From positions 124,001 to 188,000 of the forward strand of contig CALBKM010000034.1 of the NCBI GenBank assembly GCA_937895705.1: a stretch of DNA of 64,000 nucleotides, read 5' to 3'. The notes beneath the pieces were generated by a model. It saw only the letters and a program-made list of their open reading frames with translations, searched no databases and was not told where the DNA came from. Position numbers and translations under genes: made by a program. The DNA comes from an uncultured Clostridia bacterium. GTDB taxonomy: Bacteria > Bacillota > Clostridia > Lachnospirales > Lachnospiraceae. Positions within the stretch are counted from its first letter, which is position 1, and each line of letters begins with the position of its first letter. Below are positions 26,145-34,525 of the stretch, piece after piece.

Positions 26145-27071
26145 TTATTCGTACTTTGAAAACAATTGCAGCAAATCGTCCGTCTTATCTTCCAAAAAAC
26201 TGGAAACAGTCATGGTCACCGAATAATCACCGAGGCTGTAATCAATAATCTGCGCGATATAATACGGCACACCCTTCATTTCACTTTCCGTGTAGAGCAC
26301 ATCCCTCTGTTCTCCGCAGAACATTACACTCTTCTTATACATATCCTTAACATCAATACCGACCTGTGCATAGGTATCAATCATAAAAGACTTCTGCACA
26401 ACCAGCAAGGCATCCAAAAGTGTGGAATTATCCATAGCCGCAAAGGCCTGACGTTCCTGTGCACTGATTTTTTGATACTGGATATTCATTGTGGTAAGTT
26501 CGCTTACGTTCTCGGCGCTCATATCCGCAATTACCTGCAGGCTGTCCATCACTTCTTCCGCATCGGTTCCCTCAAACAGTTCTTCCACATTCTTCGGAAG
26601 TTCCTGCAATTCCTCTGCGGTATAAAACTCCCAGTTTTCATCCAGCGTACAACTAATTCCCATATATTCGTTTATATATACACCGCCTTGTACACGACCG
26701 AGAGAGGTGGCCTTATCGCCCTCTTCGTCCTCTTCGCCTGCAGTTTCCGGTTCTCCGGTGGTCTCCTTATCTCCGGCATTCTCCTTATCCTCGACAATTT
26801 CCTTGTCTTCGGTAGTCTCCTTGTCTCCGGCGGCATCCTTATCTTCGGTATCGTCTTTCTCCCCGGTAGTTTCCTTGTCTTCGGCAACATCCCGGTCCCC
26901 GGTTACATCCTTGTCCTCCGCCGCCTTTGTCGGTGTTGCGTCATCTTCTTTTTCGTTGGTCACTCCCGGAGTAATCTTTCCCGCCAACTCGTCCGGGTCT
27001 GTCCCACCGCAGGCCGTAAGCATTGTTGCCACAGTAAACATCGCAACCGCAAAAAAAACTTTTCTATTCAT
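26145..27071 (-). CDS. Lipoprotein with a long acidic repeat linker, paralogue of the adjacent gene
   Basis: 308 residues. The ATG at 27071 follows AGAGGAG; a GTG directly before it is an alternative. The signal ends in LTAC with Cys21. Residues 40-120 are a degenerate repeat of six to seven residues (GDKETT, EDKEIV, EDKDAA), encoded by 26706-26930, which makes this linker much longer than in its paralogue. The folded part 'GRVQGGVYINEYMGISCTLD' to 'SLGDYSVTMTVSSFLEDKTD' aligns closely with the downstream gene. The two are tandem duplicates, separated by an intergenic terminator. The family function is unknown. Confidence 0.87.
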   Translation of the reverse strand: MNRKVFFAVAMFTVATMLTACGGTDPDELAGKITPGVTNEKEDDATPTKAAEDKDVTGDRDVAEDKETTGEKDDTEDKDAAGDKETTEDKEIVEDKENAGDKETTGEPETAGEEDEEGDKATSLGRVQGGVYINEYMGISCTLDENWEFYTAEELQELPKNVEELFEGTDAEEVMDSLQVIADMSAENVSELTTMNIQYQKISAQERQAFAAMDNSTLLDALLVVQKSFMIDTYAQVGIDVKDMYKKSVMFCGEQRDVLYTESEMKGVPYYIAQIIDYSLGDYSVTMTVSSFLEDKTDDLLQLFSKYE

Positions 27072-27102
27072 CACTGTCGTTCTCCTCTCAACCGTTTCAT
27101 CT

Positions 27103-28590
27103 CTATATTCTTTCATATGTTATATCAAATATTTTTCCCATAATGATATAAACATTGGTCAGATCATCCTCTCGCACAGCCACATAATCTCCCGGTCTTC
27201 CGTACATGTAGTTATCTTCATCCCACATCGTGTACAATTTCAGCGCCCTGGTCAACTGCCTTGCATGAATCGGCACTCCCGCCTTCGGAATACATCCTTT
27301 TGCCAGCGAAAGCAACTTTTTAACCTTCAAATCCTCTTTTACGATTACCATCGGCTCGTATTCCGCACAAATTTCCGGACTCCGCTCCGTAACCTCGTAA
27401 GACATCTCGAATTTCTCTCTTCGTATCGGATATACTTCACCGAACATACCGAACATCAAGTAGATATCCTCGTTCGCCGTTACATTCAAATCGGCTTCTA
27501 ACGTCCGCACACACAACTCCGTTCCCTTCGGATATATATCCAAAGTCGGAAGATAGCCTACGACAAGCGGACGCTTTTGATACAACGGCAAATCTGCCGT
27601 ATCAAGCGGCTTATCCTTTGCATACAACACATCAAAACTGTTGTAATACTCTACAATCCGGGCTACCATATAATCTCGCAGATTCTCTTCCGGGACTTCC
27701 GCAATACCGTCATTCGGAATATAGCCACCCGCCTTCTGCATGTGGCCGCCGCCGGAACCGATTCCCGCAATAACAAACTCCAAAAGTTCTGCTGCTCGCA
27801 CAGACGGCACACAACTGCGTACCGAAAGTTTCAGACCCGACGGCATCTTACAGAACACCACACAGGTGTCCACACCATCCGCCTGTAATAACAAATCGCT
27901 GATAAATCCGAGAATATTCGGATCACAAGGCTTTGCCTGCACCACCGCAAAGCGAAACTCTTCCCGATAATAGTAATGCTTCAGTGCATCTCCCGCAATC
28001 TGCATCTCTTCCAAGGAAAGATTGGAGTTTTTCAGCAAGGTAAATACACCGGCATCATACTTTGCAAAATCCCGCAAATCCTTATCTGCCGGATGATTCA
28101 GTTCACCGAATGCATTGGTATCGGCATATAACCCGTAATACAGTGCCGTTGCCACACCTGTCGTTTCATTAATGTCAAAGCCTTCCCCCTGTAACAGTTC
28201 CGCCACAACAGACGCACAGCTGCCGTAACCGCTGCGTACCTCCATTAAATCCGATACGGTTTTGTTACACATATGGTGATCGATTACCGCCACCTTCTTG
28301 GCCGGAAACTTCGTCACATTTCCTTCCCCGTACACACAGTCCACCGTCACCAGAAGCTCCGCTTCCGGAATCTCTTTTACATACTCTAACGGAATCTCCA
28401 GATACTCTGTCATAATCACCAGATTCGGCTTTGTTATTTCACTCTTTCCGCCGTAAATCAGCCGAACCTCTTTTCCGCATTTTTTCAAATAGGTATACAA
28501 CGCGAACCCCGAGGAAATGGCATCCGCATCCGGAAAATCATGACATTGAATCACAACGGACGAATAGTCCAACAACTGTCTTAACTTCAT
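27103..28590 (-). CDS. DHH-family phosphoesterase with a long C-terminal extension
   Basis: 495 residues if the second ATG (28590, five bases after GGAGG) is used. The DHH domain has the metal motifs CHDFPDADAIS (His17, Asp21, Asp23), 'VTVDCVYGEG' and IDHHMCN (about 104); the DHHA1 part has 'GIGSGGGHMQKAGGYIP'. This combination is that of NrnA-like enzymes, which hydrolyse short oligoribonucleotides, pAp or cyclic-dinucleotide products. Residues from about 330 to the end are an extra domain not found in standard NrnA (about 320 residues); it was not recognised. The gene lies ten bases after the stop of a TIR-domain gene, so they are probably co-transcribed. Confidence 0.88.
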   Translation of the reverse strand: MKLRQLLDYSSVVIQCHDFPDADAISSGFALYTYLKKCGKEVRLIYGGKSEITKPNLVIMTEYLEIPLEYVKEIPEAELLVTVDCVYGEGNVTKFPAKKVAVIDHHMCNKTVSDLMEVRSGYGSCASVVAELLQGEGFDINETTGVATALYYGLYADTNAFGELNHPADKDLRDFAKYDAGVFTLLKNSNLSLEEMQIAGDALKHYYYREEFRFAVVQAKPCDPNILGFISDLLLQADGVDTCVVFCKMPSGLKLSVRSCVPSVRAAELLEFVIAGIGSGGGHMQKAGGYIPNDGIAEVPEENLRDYMVARIVEYYNSFDVLYAKDKPLDTADLPLYQKRPLVVGYLPTLDIYPKGTELCVRTLEADLNVTANEDIYLMFGMFGEVYPIRREKFEMSYEVTERSPEICAEYEPMVIVKEDLKVKKLLSLAKGCIPKAGVPIHARQLTRALKLYTMWDEDNYMYGRPGDYVAVREDDLTNVYIIMGKIFDITYERI

Positions 28591-28600
28591 CATTTCCTCC

Positions 28601-30079
28601 CTACTTCATCAGCCGGTACGGATTCTGTCTGCTACCGTCACCATTCCAGTTGCCTTCTTCCGTGCGAATACAAATCGCCGGACGCACACCAAACCCCGCT
28701 GCCGCCGCATATTTCGTTGCAAATGTATCTTCCGCCAGAGAAATATTCACATAATAGATATCGCAAGCACGCTCTTCCGCCGCCGTTGCCGTAGCCCAAA
28801 TATAGTCCGTTGCACCGGAATCCTTGTAACCCCGGTACCAAGTCGTCTCATCCGCTGCGATAGCTGCCTCTGTCGGTGTGGTGGACGGGTTTAATGCTCC
28901 CGCCAGCGCATATTCTCTTACCTGGTCCTTTGTAAGCAAAAACACGCCGTTTCCGGATTGCTCAATAAGAGACGTCTCTGCCTTTGTAAAATCCGTCAAA
29001 AATCCGGTCTCCGTACCGTACGCATTTCCGTTCTCATCCGTTGCCCTGTTCTGAGGAGCCTTTCCCGGATATGAAACAATCCCGTTTGCATTTAACCATG
29101 CTCGCAAATCCGAGGTCTCCCAGTCATTACTGCCGCGAAACTCCCGTATCTGTACATCCGTGTAAGTATCTTTCATTGTTTTGTCGTAAAAATTTCCTTC
29201 GCTGTCCCAGCCAAAACTTCCGCTTTCCGCGCAGTCAAAAGGACGTATGGCAAGAATCCGGGTAGCCACAAGAAGGGTACCCTCCTCGTTAACATCCACC
29301 ACCTGCCATTCAATAGCGCCTTCCCCGTCTTCTGCAACCGCTCCGCCCGGCATATAACTGCCGAAGGATACATAGTCGCCCACAACAAATGCCGGATTCT
29401 CGTTCTCTTCTCCGGACGGATTCCCCTGTGAGCCTTCCGCACCCGGTTGATTTACCGAGCCTGTCGGCGTCCGGTCCTCCCTCCCGTCACGACCTTTTTG
29501 TACCGTACCCAGCACAATCATCACCGCCAGCACTGCCATCACACCTGCCAAAATTCCCAGTCGTTTTTTCAGAGAAATCTTCACATGCGGATTGATTCCT
29601 TCCGGTTGTTTTACCGAATCCGTTACAGACTTCGACCCGTTTGCTACGCCTTCCTGCATTTTTCCCGTGGCAGTCTCTTCTTTCACCATATCCAACTGCC
29701 GTTCCAGAGCTCCCTCCAATTTTCCCAATGACAACTCCGAAACTTCTCCGGCATCCAGCCACTGAATGGACAGTAAAAAGTACTCCATGGCCTTTGACGG
29801 TACCGTGTCATCCAGTCGATATACCACAATCGGCAACCTTTTGCTGACTGCACGTTCTACTTCCCGGAGTACATGCTGGGACTCGTTAGCCGCTTTATCA
29901 AACACCAATACAAAGGCATCACTGTTCTCGATGCCCTTAACAATCTCTTCTCCGTAATTACTCCCCGCCGGAATATCCCGCGGTGCAATCCAGCATTTCT
30001 TTCCTCCGGCCTCCAAAAAGGCACAGATACGTTCCGCCGTTTCCTGCTTTGCCGACGCATATGATATAAAAACCCTCAT
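28601..30079 (-). CDS. TIR-domain, single-span membrane protein with a C-terminal DUF6273 domain
   Basis: 492 residues. The start follows GGAGG. Residues 1-115 are a TIR domain: FISYASAKQETAERI, then 'CWIAPRDIPAGSNYGEEIVK', and 'NESQHVLREVERAVSK', in which Glu73 is at the position of the catalytic glutamate of TIR NADases. A linker leads to one membrane helix at about 174-192, a Gly/Ser/Asn-rich linker, then a domain from about 230 to the end that resembles DUF6273 (VSFGSYMPGG, 'IEWQVVDVNEEGTLLVATR', SDLRAWLN, late GVRPAICI). The TIR side should be inside and DUF6273 outside. NADase activity is not shown. Next gene: a DHH phosphoesterase. Confidence 0.85.
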   Translation of the reverse strand: MRVFISYASAKQETAERICAFLEAGGKKCWIAPRDIPAGSNYGEEIVKGIENSDAFVLVFDKAANESQHVLREVERAVSKRLPIVVYRLDDTVPSKAMEYFLLSIQWLDAGEVSELSLGKLEGALERQLDMVKEETATGKMQEGVANGSKSVTDSVKQPEGINPHVKISLKKRLGILAGVMAVLAVMIVLGTVQKGRDGREDRTPTGSVNQPGAEGSQGNPSGEENENPAFVVGDYVSFGSYMPGGAVAEDGEGAIEWQVVDVNEEGTLLVATRILAIRPFDCAESGSFGWDSEGNFYDKTMKDTYTDVQIREFRGSNDWETSDLRAWLNANGIVSYPGKAPQNRATDENGNAYGTETGFLTDFTKAETSLIEQSGNGVFLLTKDQVREYALAGALNPSTTPTEAAIAADETTWYRGYKDSGATDYIWATATAAEERACDIYYVNISLAEDTFATKYAAAAGFGVRPAICIRTEEGNWNGDGSRQNPYRLMK

Positions 30080-30139
30080 AAAACCTCCGTTATGTACTCT
30101 GCAAAATCAAACAAAAAGAGTATACCACACTATACCTTA

Positions 30140-31732
30140 TTATTTCCAATTATCCACTGCGCCGTGTTCTGCCGCAAAGCAAGCCTTGTAACTTTCTACA
30201 AACGCATCAAAACCGGCTACATCAGCCGCATCCGGGGCCAGGGTAGTACCGGTCTGACCTGCGAATACCCTGTCATTTAAGTATGCACTTAAGCTCTCGC
30301 CCTTAGCCTTGTTTGCCATGTACGCTGCCAATACAGCCATACCCCACGGGCCGCCTTCGCTTGCGGTGTCCATTACGGTTACGGAAGTGTTAAGCGCCGC
30401 TGCCAAAAGCTTCTGACCGACCACCGGAGTCTTAAACAAACCACCGTGACCCATAATGCAGTCTACCTTTACGCCCTCTTCCTTAATCAAAATATCGTTG
30501 CCGATCTTAATCGTTGCAAGAGAAGATAAGATGTGGGTTCTCATAAAGTTTGCCAGGCTGAACTTTGCATCCGGCTTACGCACAAACATCGGACGTCCTT
30601 CTGCGAAACCGGTTACCGGCTCTCCGGAAAAATAGTTAAAAGAAACCAGTCCGCCGCAATCCGCGTCACCTTCCAGTGCCTTGCGGTACAGGGTTCCGTA
30701 TAAATCGTTCATATCTACGCTCATACCGAAGGTATCCGCAAACTCCTTGAACAGATTCACCCATGCATTCAAATCAGAGGTACAGTTGTTACAATGTACC
30801 ATAGCTACCGGCTTACCGTCCGGGGTGGTTACCATATCGATTTCCTCGTGTACCCCGTCTAAATCCTTTTCCGTAACAATCATGGAGAAGATGGAGGTAC
30901 CTGCGGATACATTACCGGTTCCCACCGCTACCGCATTGGTTGCCACCATACCGGTGCCTGCATCACCCTCCGGCGGGCAAAGCGGAATACCCGCACAAAG
31001 CTTACCGGATACGTCCAACAGCTTTGCACCCTCAGCCGTCAAAGTACCTGCCGCTTCACCTGCGTTAAGGCTCTTCGGAAGAATATCGGCCAGCTTCCAG
31101 GAGAAGCCTTCCCCTGCCATAAGCTCATCAAACTGAGCAATCATCTTTTTGTTGTAATCGTTGGTGTTTGCATCAATCGGGAACATACCGGAAGCGTCGC
31201 CCACACCCAGTACCTTCTCACCGGTCAGCTTGTAATGAATATAGCCCGCAAGCGTGGTGAAAAATGCCACATCCTTAACATGCTCTTCCTTGTTTAAAAC
31301 TGCCTGATACAAGTGAGAAATGCTCCATCTCTGCGGAATATTAAAGCCTAACTTTTCGGTCAAAATTGCACTGGATTGTGCCGTAACGGTATTTCTCCAG
31401 GTACGGAACGGAACCAGTAAATTGTCGTCCTTATCAAATGCCAGATAACCGTGCATCATTGCGGAAAAACCGATGGCGGAAAGATTCGTAACCTCCGCGT
31501 CGTACTTTGCCTTTACATCCGCAACCATGCTTGCGTAACAATCCTGCAAACCGCCCCAAATATCCTCTAAGGTGTAAGTCCAGATACCGTCTACCAGACG
31601 ATTCTCCCAATCGTGGGTACCGAGCGCCAGTGTCTCGTGATTCTCACCGATTAAAACCGCCTTAATTCTGGTGGATCCAAACTCGATACCAAGCGCTGCT
31701 TTTCCGTTCAAAATAATTTCTTTTGCGTTCAT
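30140..31732 (-). CDS. FGGY-family carbohydrate kinase, likely xylulokinase or ribulokinase type
   Basis: 530 residues, cytoplasmic. AAAGGAG precedes the start. The N-terminal phosphate motif is 'ALGIEFGSTRIKAVLIG', the middle has 'IGFSAMMHGYLAFD' and 'VPFRTWRNTVTAQ', and the C-terminal adenosine motif is 'IMGHGGLFKTPVVGQKL' followed by 'TASEGGPWGMAVLAAYM'. This subgroup in Clostridia is commonly annotated as xylulokinase and is also found beside arabinose genes, so the sugar (D-xylulose or L-ribulose) is not settled by motifs. The nearby secreted xylanases make xylulose phosphorylation a sensible role. It stands alone. Confidence 0.88.
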   Translation of the reverse strand: MNAKEIILNGKAALGIEFGSTRIKAVLIGENHETLALGTHDWENRLVDGIWTYTLEDIWGGLQDCYASMVADVKAKYDAEVTNLSAIGFSAMMHGYLAFDKDDNLLVPFRTWRNTVTAQSSAILTEKLGFNIPQRWSISHLYQAVLNKEEHVKDVAFFTTLAGYIHYKLTGEKVLGVGDASGMFPIDANTNDYNKKMIAQFDELMAGEGFSWKLADILPKSLNAGEAAGTLTAEGAKLLDVSGKLCAGIPLCPPEGDAGTGMVATNAVAVGTGNVSAGTSIFSMIVTEKDLDGVHEEIDMVTTPDGKPVAMVHCNNCTSDLNAWVNLFKEFADTFGMSVDMNDLYGTLYRKALEGDADCGGLVSFNYFSGEPVTGFAEGRPMFVRKPDAKFSLANFMRTHILSSLATIKIGNDILIKEEGVKVDCIMGHGGLFKTPVVGQKLLAAALNTSVTVMDTASEGGPWGMAVLAAYMANKAKGESLSAYLNDRVFAGQTGTTLAPDAADVAGFDAFVESYKACFAAEHGAVDNWK

Positions 31733-31831
31733 ACCATATCTCCTTTTTCCTTTACTCGAAACAAAACATTTCCTTAATTATACCTCTGATTTACCGTTTA
31801 AGCAACCCAAATCAACGCATGCTTATGTTAA

Positions 31832-32014
31832 TTACTTTTTCTTATCTCTCTTTACAAGAAATCTGACTCCCCGCTCATCTTTTATAAAATCCGACGCGGC
31901 ACCTTCCTCCCCGCCTACGATATTTGACTTACTCAGACCGTAAGCGGTTCCTCCCGCAGCATTGATTAACCCCAGCACAAGACCGACTCCGATTGCTACT
32001 ATTACTTTAATCAT
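31832..32014 (-). CDS. Tiny single-span membrane protein
   Basis: 60 residues, not recognised. Residues 2-22 form one hydrophobic, Gly-rich helix; the remainder is charged and ends in a Lys/Arg-rich tail (RGVRFLVKRDKKK). GGGAGG precedes it, and its ATG overlaps the stop of the zinc-ribbon gene as ATGA, so translation is probably coupled. This supports a real gene and a shared job with the zinc-ribbon membrane protein. Confidence 0.75.
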   Translation of the reverse strand: MIKVIVAIGVGLVLGLINAAGGTAYGLSKSNIVGGEEGAASDFIKDERGVRFLVKRDKKK

Positions 32015-33261
32015 TTGTTATCCTCCCTGTCATTGATATACGATGTCATATTTGCTGTAGACATACGATACTTTCCCAGCTTATATTTCTTATAACCGGA
32101 GACGCCGCCCGCCACCATAAAGCCGGTAATTGCCGCCAATATCAAAAATGCCGGATACATTCCCAGACTCAGAATACCGTAGGTTGCAAGTATGAAAGCA
32201 GGACACGCAATCAGCGCATTTTTAAGGAACTTCTTTACAATCTGCTTTTTTTCATAGGGAAGGTTCGCCACCACTTTTCCTGTCTGTCCGTTTACAATCA
32301 CCGATTCTCTTCCCGTATCGTATTTCAAATTCACAAAATACGCCGGAAACAACGCATATTCCACTTTTTCAACTTTATACTCTTCATGCACATCCTTCAT
32401 TACATAATTGGACAATGTTCCGACAGTCATTTTATTGACTCGGTCACAACTATCCAGAATCACATCATCCAGGTAATCCCGACACCGTTTCACATTCGCA
32501 GTTTTAAGTGCCTCTTTCGGAACATCGAATCTGTCCGCATAATAACCGGACAGATATGCCACATCAAACTCTGTCATCTCATCCGTATGGAACGGTTCCA
32601 ATCTTCGTGACATCTCATTGTTCAATTGTAAGGATGCATCCAATGTCATCTTAAAACGGCAGTAAGCATCCCTTATATATTCAAAGGTACCGTCATTATG
32701 CGTATGCGTCTCTACCACCATGGCTCTCCGCATATAAGTGTCAAACAGCCAGTAAGGCATATAAATCGCATGCACCTTATCCACCGTCAGCTCTCTGATT
32801 TTAGAAGGAATATAATCCCCTTTCGAAAAATGCTCTTTAATGGAACTTAGCGCCTGCTCCTGGGTCAGCTTAAACGGAATGATCCACTTTGGGCGGACCT
32901 CCTTTGACACACGTTCAAACACAATGGTAGACGACCCGCAGAAGCTACAAAAGGTAGAGGCTTCTGTTCCGGTCAGCATCAGCTCCGCTCCGCAGGTTCT
33001 GCAATGATAAATATTCGTCTCCATATACTCATCAAAATCATCCGTAATCTGTTCAGGCTCCGGGTCCGGCTGTTTTTCCTTCCTTGTCGTAAACATCGAC
33101 ACTGCATCGTTCTTACTGTTTTCCCGGTCGTAATCCTGCCTTCCTTCCAACTCGGAAAATTCCTCTTTTGTGACTTCCCATCCGCAGGATAAACAAACCA
33201 TTTTTGCCCGCTTCGGGTCATACATCACCTGTCCCACACAATTCGGACACACTAAACTCAT
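32011..33261 (-). CDS. Zinc-ribbon protein with C-terminal membrane segments
   Basis: 416 residues. The start follows GGAGG. A first zinc ribbon is at 5-26 (CPNC, CLSC), a second at about 87-108 (CRTCG, CSFCG). The following region contains 'RPKWIIPFKLTQEQALSSIK' and 'IYMPYWLFDTYMRRAMVVET', a pattern seen in bacterial 'TFIIB-type zinc finger' membrane proteins that lie near replication or stress genes. Two membrane helices lie at about 345-385. No enzyme motif is seen. A tiny membrane protein overlaps its stop by four bases. Function unknown. Confidence 0.85.
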   Translation of the reverse strand: MSLVCPNCVGQVMYDPKRAKMVCLSCGWEVTKEEFSELEGRQDYDRENSKNDAVSMFTTRKEKQPDPEPEQITDDFDEYMETNIYHCRTCGAELMLTGTEASTFCSFCGSSTIVFERVSKEVRPKWIIPFKLTQEQALSSIKEHFSKGDYIPSKIRELTVDKVHAIYMPYWLFDTYMRRAMVVETHTHNDGTFEYIRDAYCRFKMTLDASLQLNNEMSRRLEPFHTDEMTEFDVAYLSGYYADRFDVPKEALKTANVKRCRDYLDDVILDSCDRVNKMTVGTLSNYVMKDVHEEYKVEKVEYALFPAYFVNLKYDTGRESVIVNGQTGKVVANLPYEKKQIVKKFLKNALIACPAFILATYGILSLGMYPAFLILAAITGFMVAGGVSGYKKYKLGKYRMSTANMTSYINDREDNK

Positions 33262-33317
33262 CCTTCAGTCCTCCGTATTCATAGCTTTTCTTTTTCCTAT
33301 AAATTTAACCAGATACC

Positions 33318-33545
33318 CTATTCATATTCGTAATTCGGTTTGAGATAAACCGCTTCATTATCCTTAATTTCTTTTTTATATACCTTTTCGCCCCAATCAC
33401 TTCTACTTACTTCTTCAAACGCAACAGATACATCTCCGATATCTACTTTTAAGTCTTCCGCAACAACATCTGCAATCTTTTTTGCCAGGTTCGTTTTAAT
33501 CTCATCATTTCTACCCGGCCATAACTTTACAACAACATGCGGCAT
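33318..33545 (-). CDS. 4-oxalocrotonate tautomerase-like protein
   Basis: 75 residues. The start at 33545 follows AAGGAGG. It begins MPHVVVKLWPGR; after Met removal Pro becomes the N-terminal catalytic base of the tautomerase superfamily, and an Arg in WPGR is near the usual substrate-binding position. The middle 'KKIADVVAEDLKVDIGDVSV' fits the beta-alpha-beta fold, and the C-terminus has YKKEI. It acts in the cytosol on a keto-enol substrate that cannot be deduced. The acetyltransferase gene ends 35 bases upstream of its start codon. Confidence 0.85.
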   Translation of the reverse strand: MPHVVVKLWPGRNDEIKTNLAKKIADVVAEDLKVDIGDVSVAFEEVSRSDWGEKVYKKEIKDNEAVYLKPNYEYE

Positions 33546-33580
33546 ACCATTTCCTCCTTGGCTTAAAACTTTCCTAATTC

Positions 33581-34123
33581 TTAAACCGTAATCCAATACC
33601 GTTTCATCTTACAATCGTCAACATCTATCGTCTTCTCATAAACTCCGCAGTTGGCAAGTATCGTCTTTTCACTGGCTTCATTTCTGACATCACAGGTAAC
33701 AAGAAGTTTTTCTATCCCCATTGATTTTGCATTTTGTATATTCAAACGAAGCATTTCCTTTGCATAACCTTTTCCTCGTTCCGAAGGACGCACCGAGTAT
33801 CCGCAATGCCCGCCCCATGTTCCGAGAATCGGATGATTGATATGATGACGCAAATCAATCACACCTATCACTTTGTTATCATCCTTTCGTACCGCCAAAT
33901 ATGTATGAGACGGAACCGTGGTTCCTGCCTCTCCACAGGTTTCTTCCCTTTTTCTGAGTTCACATATCGTTATCCACTCTTTGGCAGACTTACATTCATC
34001 AAGGGATAAACAACCTGCAAATTGATCTTCATTCTCTGCATCACATTCTAAAATCTCTTGACGAAAGCTCCATATATCATTCGCATATTTCATTTGAACT
34101 TCTACCAATTCAATCTGTCCCAT
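33581..34123 (-). CDS. GNAT-family N-acetyltransferase
   Basis: 180 residues. The acetyl-CoA binding motif A is 'CGYSVRPSERGKGYAKEML', with the R/Q-x-x-G-x-G/A core RGKGYA, and 'LVTCDVRNEASEKTILANCG' is motif B. The C-terminus 'DDCKMKRYWITV' is typical of this subgroup. It would acetylate a small molecule or amino group; the substrate is unknown. Upstream is a run of G's that may act as ribosome site. It is first in a short operon with the tautomerase and lies next to the large palindrome at 34254. Confidence 0.88.
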   Translation of the reverse strand: MGQIELVEVQMKYANDIWSFRQEILECDAENEDQFAGCLSLDECKSAKEWITICELRKREETCGEAGTTVPSHTYLAVRKDDNKVIGVIDLRHHINHPILGTWGGHCGYSVRPSERGKGYAKEMLRLNIQNAKSMGIEKLLVTCDVRNEASEKTILANCGVYEKTIDVDDCKMKRYWITV

Positions 34124-34253
34124 TCGAACCGCCCCCTAAAACCATCTCTATACAACTTCTACAAAACAGATTCTAACACACCAAAACTCTCTACGCAAGC
34201 CTTTCCATCCCCCGAACTATCGCCTTCGCCCTCTCTCCGCGCGGTGACTTGAG

Positions 34254-34522
34254 CGTGGCAGATTTTTACAAGCGTTCGGTAACTTTCCCTCACCACCAAG
34301 AAAGGCCCCGACTACATAGGTTTGCTTTTCCCGAAGGGTCGCGCTTTTAGCGCAGTCGAAATCACCTTTTAGAGCGGCTTAGGCTTGAGGACGCCCCCGA
34401 AAAGACTTAGCCGCTCTTAAAGGAAGTTCGACGGAGCGTTGCGACTTGCAAACATATGTAATCGGGACCTTCATAGGTGGTGTCAGAAAACAGCCCACGC
34501 TTGTAAAAATGGGAACACCACG
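34254..34522. repeat. About 270-bp imperfect palindrome, possible MITE or structured RNA
   Basis: Two arms mirror each other around about 34388. ATTTTTACAAGCGT (34262-34275) is repeated inverted at 34498-34511; the stretch around AAGGCCCCGACTACATAGG (about 34302-34324) is inverted near 34446-34471 with few changes; AGAGCGGCTTAG near the centre pairs with CTTAGCCGCTCT. CGTGG/CCACG marks the outer ends (34254-34258, 34518-34522). The left arm has extra small hairpins (CCCGAAGGG, GCGCTTTTAGCGC). The gap 34124-34253 before it holds no gene. The element ends four bases before the stop codon of the ABC ATPase gene. Short frames inside are not convincing genes. Confidence 0.85.
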
Positions 34523-34525
34523 CGT

